Origin: Nigrospora sphaerica
Lineage: Eukaryota; Ascomycota; Sordariomycetes; Amphisphaeriales; Apiosporaceae
DNA: 64,000 nt
Direction: 5' to 3'
Assembly (NCBI GenBank): GCA_018287875.1
Contig: JAGVVL010000018.1
Coordinates: 682,001-746,000 of the forward strand
The translations under genes were made by a program, and so were the position numbers. Shown one piece after another: positions 55,892 to 64,000 of the stretch. Within the stretch, counting starts at the first letter, position 1. Every line of letters begins with the position of its first letter. Under the pieces are notes generated by a model. The model did not search any database and was not told the DNA's origin. It worked only from the letters and a program-made list of their open reading frames with translations.

Positions 55892-57862
55892 ATGGCGGCT
55901 GAAACCCTGACCCAAGTGTCGGCACCCGTGGTGGAGGGCCTCAACGGCGTGGCTCCCGACCTCAAGTTCACGGATGCGCCGGAGCTCGCCGCCTCAGATA
56001 AGGGCGGCGCGACGTTGCCACCGACGCCGCCAGCGGCCGTCGACCTTCCGAACAAAGCAGACCAGCACCATCCACTTGCCTCCGAGACCGAGGACCTTCC
56101 GTCGCGGTTCCGGAAACTGGCTCTTGTAGATCGCTTCATCGACGAGCCGCGGAAATTGCGGGTAGCGGTCATCGGCGCCGGCCTTTCGGGCGTCATCGCC
56201 GGTGTCCTCCTGCCGGCCAAGGTGCCGGGCATCGAGTTGACCATTTACGACAAAAACGAAGAAGTGGTATGCCCCCGTCACCCGCCGCGAAGACATTGCA
56301 AACGCAACTAACGGGACAAGGGAGGGACATGGTTTGAGAATGTGTACCCGGGCGTGCGTTGCGATATCCCGGCGCACGTTTACCAGACCAGCTTCGAACC
56401 CAACCCGCAGTGGTCGGAGGAATTTGCGCAGGGCCCGGAGATCAAAGAGTACTGGCAGGGCCTCGCCCGCAAGCATGGCGTCTACGACCTGCTCAAGCTG
56501 GGTCACAGGGTCGAGGGCCTGGAGTGGAACGACGGCGACGCCGTCTGGGAGATCGACATTACCGACTTGAAGGCCGGCAAGCGGTTCAAGACGTCGGCCG
56601 ACTTTGTGCTCACAGCCATTGGGCGCTTCAACGCCTGGAAGCTGCCCGACTACCCGGGCATGGACGAGTACAAGGGCGTGTTGCGGCACGTCCAGCACTG
56701 GGACCCCGAGTTCGACCCGGCGGGAAAGAGGGTGGCCGTCATCGGCAACGGGGCGAGCGGCATCCAGCTCGTGTCCAACCTCCAGGGCAAGGTGGCGCAC
56801 CTGGACCACTACGTCCGGAACCCGACGTGGGTGGCCAAATCGTTCGCCGGCGACGAGACGTCGCTCACGCCCAAGCGGATCCCCGAGGAGCTCAAAGAGA
56901 GCTTCAAGGACCCGGCCACGTACACGGCGTGGCGCAAGAAGGTCGAGGACAAGTACTGGCGGGGGGCAGACGCGTGGCTGAGGGGCTCGGCGGAGAACAC
57001 GGCGGCGCGGGAGGCCATGGCGGCGGACATGCGGGCGCGGCTCGCGGGCAAGCCCGAGCTGCAGGCGGCGGCGGTGCCCGACTTCTCGCCGCACTGCCGG
57101 CGGCTGACGCCGGGGCCGGGCTACCTCGAGGCGCTCGCGGCGGCGCACGTCGACTACGTGGCGGCGCCCATCGCGCGCTTCACGGCGACGGGCATCGTGA
57201 CGGCCGACGGGCGCGAGCGCGCGGCCGACGCCGTCTTCTGCGCCACGGGCGCCAACCGCGACCTCGTGCCGCCGTTCCCGGTGCGCGCGCGCGGCCGCGC
57301 CCTCGCCGACGCCTGGGCGCCCGGCGGCGACCCGGGGTTCCCGTACACGTACCTGGGGGCGGCGACGCCGGGGTTCCCGAACCTGCTGTTCGTGCTGGGG
57401 CCCAACGCGACGGGCCGGTCGGGCAGCATCCCGCACGGCGTCGAGTCGCAGGTCGCCTTCTACGCCAAGGTGCTGCGCAAGGCGGCGCGCGAGGGCGTGC
57501 GCGCCATGGCGCCCCGGCCCGCCGCCGCCGACGCCTTCGTCGAGTACTGCGCCGCCTTCTTCGCCGCCACCGTGCTCTCGGAGCCCTGCAGCTCCTGGTA
57601 CAACGGCGGCCGGCCCGGCGGCTTCGTCCACGGCCTCTGGCCCGGCAGCGGCGCCCACCTCGACCTCGTCCGCCGCGATCCGCGCTGGGAGGACTGGGAG
57701 TACGAGTACCTCGACGCCCCCGGCAATCCCCTCATGTGGTTCCTCGGCCGCGGCGCCACCCGTAAGGAGCGCGACGCCGACGCCGACATGACGCCTTACC
57801 TCCAGAACCCCGCCGACGTCGACCTGCGCAACCTGCATGAGTCGTGGTGGAGCTACCCGTAG
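55892..57862 (+). CDS. flavin-containing Baeyer-Villiger monooxygenase
   Basis: Exons 55892-56266 and 56321-57862 give 638 residues. It inserts oxygen next to a carbonyl (ketone to ester or lactone) using FAD, NADPH and O2. Motifs: FAD-binding GAGLSG near 95, GGTWFENVYPGVRCDIP, the BVMO fingerprint YKGVLRHVQHW near 242-252 (F-x-G-x3-H-x3-W with Tyr for Phe), the second Rossmann GNGASG near 266, and NLLFVLGPNATGRSGSIPHG. An N-terminal extension of about 80 residues precedes the FAD fold, as in several fungal BVMOs. ATG 55892 is the first in frame. It is divergent from the MDR reductase. Extreme GC in the second half (about 57000-57800) creates long false frames on the other strand and in another frame. 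Confidence 0.93.
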
Positions 57863-58609
57863 GAACCATCGAGGTACCAGGGAGCGGGGGGAGGGACCGA
57901 AAGCGCCGCCTGCGGGGATCATGGGTCGACCTCCGGGGCCGTTGGTACGCAGGCGGTTGGGCGAAGGGGCGATTCGGGAAACGCGGGGTTGCACCAGTAG
58001 GTTCATCCCAGGAGAGTTTGAAGACATGGTATCGCCAACAGATGTCCTCCATTTGATTCTAGAGTCCTCTTGTCACACCACCGCGTCCATGGAAGCTGGG
58101 GTGGACGTTGGTCTGGGTCAGTAACGACCACGGTACGTCGCCACGTTACGTTGGGTGTCGCCATAATCAGCCCAGCACAAGGCTTTGGTCTCCGGTCGTC
58201 GCCCAATAGGACTCGTTGTGAAGATTCGAAACTCATCATCTTGCTTGGGCAATGCATCCCCGAAGGCATATTTCTGCAAGCCCTCGCCCTCTTGACGCTA
58301 GAGCAGTGGAGGGTGGGGACGGGGATCGATGACCCGTCGTGAACTTAATACAGGGGCCGTCCGTTTTACTTCGGTGGCGCTGCCTTCAGCTATGGCGAAG
58401 CTGGCTTTTTTCAATCCGTTGTTTCCGACACCTTGGTACAAAGGAAAAGCTTATCGTACTTTCATCATCGTTTGGACGTACAGATATTAACCGGTAGCCC
58501 TGCTGGACATCGGATACCGGTGCCGGCCTCTTTGTTCCGTCCTATTCTTCAACACCACTATCACGCAGGCCCGCTGTTTTTGAGATAGTGAGCGACAAAG
58601 TCGCCCAGC
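57863..58609. other. intergenic
   Basis: 750 bp between two plus-strand genes. Promoter of the MFS carrier expected in the last few hundred bases. No gene seen. Confidence 0.5.
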
Positions 58610-60515
58610 ATGGCCACCACCACGGATGAATCCGAGCATAAGCTCGGTCCGCAAGTCGACATCGTCACCGAATCCTCCGACACCCTGGCCGTGGGTGCTG
58701 AGGGCCAGGTGCAGGAGAAGGCGCTGTTGCGAAAGCTCGACTACAATCTCATGCCCGCCGTCGGCATCCTGTACCTCATGTCCTTTTTGGACCGCAGCAA
58801 CTGTACGGCTGGCCTACTCCGGGCCGTTATGGAAATCCCAGGCTAATGAGTTCTTCCCTTAGTGGGCAACGCGAAACTGGAGGGGATTATCGACGACCTG
58901 CACATGAGTAGGGACTCTCTGCGCCCTCTCGCGCACACCATGCCCACGCTAACCAAAGCTTTCGGCTCCAGGTCAGGACCATTACCACATCGGCTTGACG
59001 CTCTTCTTCGTCAGCTACATTTTGTTCGAGGTACGGGAAGGGATCCTGCAAAAGTGCCGCCGGGGCCCAGCACTGACCGATGGGAACCCAGATCCCGTGC
59101 AACATTGTCCTCAAGAAGACAACACCCCGCTTCTGGTTGCCCACCCTGACGATGGTCTGGGGCGTCGTGACGACGCTGTTCGGCCTCGTGCAGAACACGA
59201 AAGGGTTCTATGCCTGCCGCTTCTTCCTCGGTGTGGCCGAGGCCGGTCTCTTCCCCGGCGTCCTGTATTACCTGTCCATGTGGTATGACGATGACAGAGC
59301 GTGACACCCTACAAGGGTCCTTGGGCCGGGAGATGCTGACTCGGCGGGCGCCAGGTATCGACGTCGCGAACGACAGTATCGCATCTCGCTGTTCCTCAGC
59401 TTCGCGTCCATGGCCGGCGCCTTCGGCGGCATTTTAGCATACGTAGGCCAGATGGGGTCTCACCGCGGTTGTAAGCATAATGCTGACTCGGGGGGCAGGG
59501 CATCGGAAAAATGCGCGGCGTGGTCTGGGACACCGCGTGGCGATGGATCTTCATTCTCGTGAGTTCATGCCGCGGGAGGAAGCCGGCGAGGGAGCACAGG
59601 CGTCTAACCAACCTGAAGGAGGGTATCGCGACGTGCCTCGTGTCCCTGGGGGCATATTGGCTCATCCACAACTGGCCGAAGACGTCATCCTTCCTCTCGG
59701 AAGACGAAAAGGCCTTCCTCCACCAACGGCTCGCCGTCGATAGCGACGCCACCCACGAGGAGAAGTTCACCTGGGGCGCCGCCCTTGAGGCCTTCACCGA
59801 CATCAACTGCTGGCTGTACGGGCTCGTAACCCACGCAGGCACCTTGCCTGTGTATACGCTGTCGATGTTTTTGGTAAGCCCCGCGCCGCAGCGGTGACGG
59901 GTCCACGCATTGACGCCCACGTCGCAGCCGACCATCATTGCCAACCTCGGGTACACGGCGGCGCGGGCGCAGCTCCTCACGGTGCCACCGTACGTCTTCG
60001 CCGTCGTGACGACGTTGTCGGCGGCGCAACTTTCGGAGCGGTACGGGCAGCGGGCGCTCTTCATCGGGGTGGGGGCGCTGGTCGGGGTGCTGGGGTACTG
60101 CCTGCTGCTGAGCAACGAGGCGCCGGCCTCGCGCCCGGGACTCTCGTACGCCGGCGTCGTCCTCGTCGCGGGCGGCGTCTACCCGATCATCGCGCTGTCC
60201 GTCTCGTGGCCGGCCGTCAACGTCTCGGGCCAGACCAAGCGCGCCGTCGCCAACGGCCTCCAGGTCAGCGTCGCCAACCTCGGCGGCGCCTTCGGCATGC
60301 AGCTCTACCGCGCCGATGACGGCCCCCGCTTCGTCCTCAGCCACTCCGTCGCCCTCGCCTACCTCGTCGCCACCATGCTCATCGCCGCCGTCCTCGGCCT
60401 GCGCCTGCGCGCCGAGAACAGGCGCCGCGACCGCCTCGCCCCCGAGATCACCGACGTCGGCGCCGTGCCCGATTGGAAGGGCGACTCGGATCTCCGCTGG
60501 CGGTTCCAGTATTAG
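58610..60515 (+). CDS. MFS transporter, Dal5/allantoate permease (anion:cation symporter) family
   Basis: Eight exons (58610-58802, 58863-58907, 58972-59030, 59092-59282, 59355-59442, 59499-59558, 59619-59873, 59928-60515) give 492 residues. Family signatures after joining: LLRKLDYNLMPAVGILYLMS, FLDRSNLGNAKLEG, HIGLTLFFVSYILFEIPCNI, GFYACRFFLGVAEAGLFPGV, YYLSMWYRRRERQYRISLFL and QTKRAVANGLQVSVANLGG. About 12 membrane passes in the plasma membrane. Relatives import small organic acids, vitamins or nitrogenous ring compounds by proton symport. Some introns are only about 55-65 bp. Position between the BVMO and the secreted lipase suggests uptake of the compound they process, by inference. Confidence 0.9.
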
Positions 60516-61453
60516 TGTTCCTCGACGTGCCGACCGCAGCCTGGCAGGGCCGGCAGCATAACAGTGCCCCTTGAGGAAGGCACGGTCCCTCGAGCTCGAG
60601 GTGCAACAGGGGGAAAAACTGTGTTTTAGAAACCACGTTCCTCATTACGATCGTCCCCAATCTTGACCACGATTCCGATATCTAACCATTAAAGACGGGC
60701 ACGCATGGGCAGAAGGGCCGGTCGACGAAGGCAGAGGCTGGAACGACTGGGCTGTTGAGCGACATTGTATTGAACAGGATGCGCGAGAGGGCGGTGCTGG
60801 CGGGAATGAACAAGGGAGGCCGGTCTTATGAAGGGTTGGGTCTTGCGGGGCGTGTCATGGGGGAAGTGGTGCGCGAGTCGTTGCCCGGTAAGGGCGGCAA
60901 CATGTAGAAACCGTCCTATCTCGACCCGTCGTTGGCCAGTTGAAGGCGGTCTAAGCAGGCAATGTTCTCGACGTTTTCGGCCCATTCGGGCCTGAGCTCA
61001 GCCGCGGCAAATTGGCGACGCGGTCAAAGTGAAGGATGTGGAGTGGAAGTCATTCGACTAATTACGGGGCCGCGCGAAGAAGCTCGGCAACGACAGTCGT
61101 TTAGCCCGCCAGCCAGTGAAAGGTGCTTACAAGCAGATGAATATCTAGAGGCACGGCCGAGCTCTTAAATATCCGTACTGCACGCCGCGGACGTTTGGCT
61201 TTGTGGTTGAGCTCGGTGAAGTATGTCTGCAACGTGATTGCCCTACAACGTCCCCCCAAAGCAACTGTCCATGCTCGCTTATATACCCTCAACAACCCCA
61301 TCCGGTGATGCGAAACACTTGGTTGTTAAATTTAGTGGACCAACTTGGTACCCAGAGTACGGAAAGCCACCTGATTTGAGCTGCCTACTGGTAAAGGTGC
61401 CAATCTCATCAGACCACGGTAGGCATCGATAATGCAGATCTCCGCACCCATTT
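60516..61453. other. intergenic, convergent 3' ends
   Basis: 940 bp between converging genes; no gene, repeat or RNA recognised. Confidence 0.5.
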
Positions 61454-62814
61454 TCACGAAACCGTATCCACCGAACAACCCTCAAGCGGCGGCTTGTACA
61501 TGCCCGTCAACGCCTGCTCCAGAAAGTCGAACGCGCCCTGCCAGCCGCCGAAGAACACTTCATCGTGGGTCCCCGTTGCGATCCTGCGGTACTGGACCGT
61601 GGCGCCCGCGTCGCAGAGCGTCCGCGCCCAGGCGTCCGTCGTAGCGACGGGGATGACCTCGTCCTCGACGCCGTGATAGGCGTAGACGGGCATCAGGGGG
61701 GGCTCGCGGGCTGAGAGGTGGGCGTCGGCGGCGACGAGGCGGCGGACGCGGGGGTCGGCGAAGAAGGCGGCGTCGCCGCCGGGGACGAAGTAGTCGGAGA
61801 CGTTTTGGCCGGCGAAGGCGGGCTGGGGGCCGGTGAGGGTGAGGCGGCGGACCGAGAGGAAGGTGGTGGCGTTGTGCGGGCCGGAGCGCCGCAGCCGCGC
61901 CGCGAGGAGCGCCCGCAGCCCCGGCCACTGGCTCGTGAGCCCCACGAGCCCCGGCGCGAAGTGCACGGCGCACGCGCGCCCCGAGCACGCCCGCAGCACG
62001 TCGACGATGCGCGCCGGCACCCCGCCCAGCGCCGCCCCGCCGAACCCGAGCTCGCCCGCGTACGCCCCCTGCCGCGCCGCCGCCCACGCCCCCGCCAGCG
62101 CGCCCCCCGAGTACCCCCACAACGCGTACCGCGCGCCCGCCAGCCCGCCCCGGGAGAGCACGGCCCGGACCGAGTCCAACGTCGCGTGGGCCGCCTGGTG
62201 GCCCGCCAGAACTGTGTGTGCTCATCAGACCTGAGATGAGAGGAGGGGGCGTTGCGCTTCGAGCTGTCGAGGCCGGGGGGAAGTGCAAGGGATCAACACT
62301 TACACGACGCGAGGGGCCCCTCGTAGTCGGGCACGCTGACGTACCAGCCGGCGGCGAGGGCGCGCTCGAGCGACATGACGACGGGGCGGGCGGCCTCGAG
62401 GGCGACGTAGTCGTAGAGGGCCCAGCTGGGGCTCATATCGACCGAGGCGGCGTCGTAGGGCACGAGGTAAGCGAGCAGGGCCGGCGCCGGGTCCCTTCGG
62501 GGGCGCGCGGGCACCAGCAGCGTCGTCACGGCCCAGGCCGGCCGGTTCCGCGTGTCCGTCGTCCGGTACAGCACGTGGTAGGCGGCCGCGGCGTGCGCCA
62601 CGGCCCCCGCCAGTCCCCCCGGAGCCTCCCGCACCCGCAGCACCGTGCCCGGCGCCGCCGCTTCGAAGCCCGCCGGCGCCGTGTACCACGGATCCCGGCT
62701 CGGCGGCGGCGGGCGCGCGGTGGCGGCGAGGGCGGTTTCAGGTCCTGGCCCGAGGGCCCCGGCTAGGCAGATCGCTGCCAGCCGGCACAAGATCACGAGG
62801 CTTCTCATCAGCAT
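61454..62814 (-). CDS. secreted lipase, LIP family
   Basis: Exons 62814-62304 and 62211-61454 give 422 residues. The N-terminal signal peptide (MLMRSLVILCRLAAICLAGA) indicates secretion. The fungal secretory lipase family is marked by PWYTAPAGFEAAAPGTVLRV, YHVLYRTTDTRNRPAWAVTT, GWYVSVPDYEGPLASFLAGH (across the intron) and the nucleophile elbow WGYSGGALAG (Ser near 200). The acid lies in YHGVEDEVIPV (near 353) and the histidine in ATGTHDEVFFGG (near 388). It would hydrolyse triacylglycerols or other esters outside the cell. Two cysteine pairs (such as RACSGRACAV) may form disulfides. It lies tail to tail with the MFS carrier. An ATG two codons downstream of the chosen start would also work. 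Confidence 0.92.
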
Positions 62815-64000
62815 GACTCTGCATCTGGTTCAGGGAGTTTTCCGGCGGTATCTGGACCCTGCGGTCGTCTTGGCAGTATAAATATTGCTCGATCCTGCCA
62901 TCAATCCAGGAGCGGGGATCAGTTCCGTCTTATGGACTGACGGGAATCGGCCATGACATCTACTTCCCCCGCTTCCCGTTATGGCACGTCGCCTGACCAT
63001 GCGTCCATCCTGCGGCTTACGCCAAGCCAGCAGCCGAAGCCCGGGGGTGGTGTGCGTCCGAGATTCTTATGGTGGGAAAAGACAGAACGCGTCGGCTATA
63101 ACCCGTACATAAGGTATCAATCAACATCGGCAATTCCACGCTATTATTAATGTGTATTGAGACCACGGTGAAGGCGAGGGGATTCAGCCACAGGTGGTCA
63201 GCCCACGAACAGCAGGTAGCGCCTTTTGAATGCACGCACCGTATAAACATGCTCATATTTGCTCAAACGTACCTCTCGCGAAGCAGCCCGCCATAAACAC
63301 ACGTTTAAGTCCTCGTTGTTTTTCCCTTTGTCACTGTTTGTAGGCTCGTTCACTACGATGTAGTAATAGTCACAGGAGTGCTTCTTACACGAGTCCAACA
63401 CCCGCGAAAATGAGTCGGAAATCACGCGTCAGAATTCAAAGACTTAGCAAACTAGGCGACTCTTCCGACTAGGGAAGACCCTTGAATTTTGAGAGTATCT
63501 TCTGAGGTGGCTCGTAGATGGGTCCATTATCTTCTGACGAGGGTTTGCTAGGCTTACACAACTAATTCGGCATCTCTCGGTAGCCAGCAAGGATCGGTAA
63601 CAAAGAATAAATACTACATACATAAAAACGCTACAAGGCGGCTCAAATTGCAGCAGCATATCATCACTTCGTTCCGAGCCTTGTTGCAAGGGTCCCTGGC
63701 GTAGGAGACCATGGCAGGAGCTCCTTGCCCATCATTTGTAGAGACCTAGGCATGGTCAACAACACCATGGAGCAAATTCCAGGGCTCCGCCACGCAACAA
63801 CGGCGCGCATCACTTATGAAGCAGCATGGCATCCCCAGACCGACAGCCGGTCCGCCCAGGACCACCCAAGGTATTCCGAGTTCCCAGCGGGCCGACTATC
63901 ATCTTGCCCCATTTGGGGTCCCCAGCCTTGTAGGCCGCTCGAAGTCGAGTGGAGAACAGCGAAAGGAGACCGCAGCGTTTTGTCCGGCGGGCCGACCCCG
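62815..64000. other. right-edge intergenic
   Basis: About 1.2 kb. Close to the lipase start there is a TATA-like tract (TATAAATATT on the plus strand, 62877-62886, read leftwards by the gene). The part 63100-63700 is AT-richer. Frames on the minus strand here are short and unrecognised. Confidence 0.45.

Noticed and set aside
55994..58027. 677-codon open frame on the minus strand
   Set aside because: It is the mirror of the BVMO gene. Very high GC at third positions removes stops from the opposite strand; the translation is low-complexity (V, G, R, A) without domains.
1..64000. CRISPR arrays, rRNA genes, bacterial-type operons or riboswitches
   Set aside because: None seen; gene structure is eukaryotic throughout.

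Overview
The window looks like nuclear DNA of a filamentous ascomycete, most likely a Sordariomycete. Coding DNA is GC-rich at third positions. Genes are split by short GT-AG introns (about 50-150 bp). Typical fungal families are present (Zn2Cys6 regulators, a Clr5-domain protein, fungal MFS carriers, a 21 kDa complex I subunit, a secretory LIP-type lipase). No bacterial operons, rRNA, tRNA or CRISPR were found. Exon joins were worked out by eye from splice signals, reading phase and family resemblance; for almost every gene the exon lengths sum to a multiple of three.

Layout. 1-9.5 kb: a TAP-like serine hydrolase carrying a one-base frameshift, guanine deaminase, a ferroportin-type iron exporter and an MFS carrier. 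9.5-12.1 kb: gene-poor, but it holds a badly decayed cytochrome P450. 12.1-17.8 kb: a Clr5/ankyrin protein, the 3' end of an FMN-dependent alpha-hydroxyacid dehydrogenase that has lost its front, and a DUF427 protein. 18.5-27.3 kb: a conserved housekeeping block with Did2/CHMP1 (ESCRT-III), the Ski2 exosome helicase, Csm3/Swi3 (replication fork protection) and the complex I 21 kDa subunit. 28-34 kb: a Zn2Cys6 regulator whose zinc cluster is split over three exons, and a secreted tyrosinase. 34-45 kb: sparse, with a small membrane protein, an unknown 255-residue protein, a broken transcription factor joined to the 5' stub of a dienelactone hydrolase, and repeats. 45-63 kb: an accessory block of seven genes: aldo-keto reductase, LLM-type flavin monooxygenase, UNC93-like carrier, MDR reductase, Baeyer-Villiger monooxygenase, Dal5-type MFS carrier and secreted LIP lipase.

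Together the last block resembles a catabolic or tailoring cluster without a PKS or NRPS backbone: ketone oxidation to an ester, ester cleavage, carbonyl and enoyl reduction, and two transporters. Its co-regulation is inference. The most notable observations are the P450 pseudogene, the frameshifted hydrolase, the truncated-gene junctions, a roughly 200 bp element present twice in direct orientation 16 kb apart, and very short exons of 13, 17 and 24 bp.
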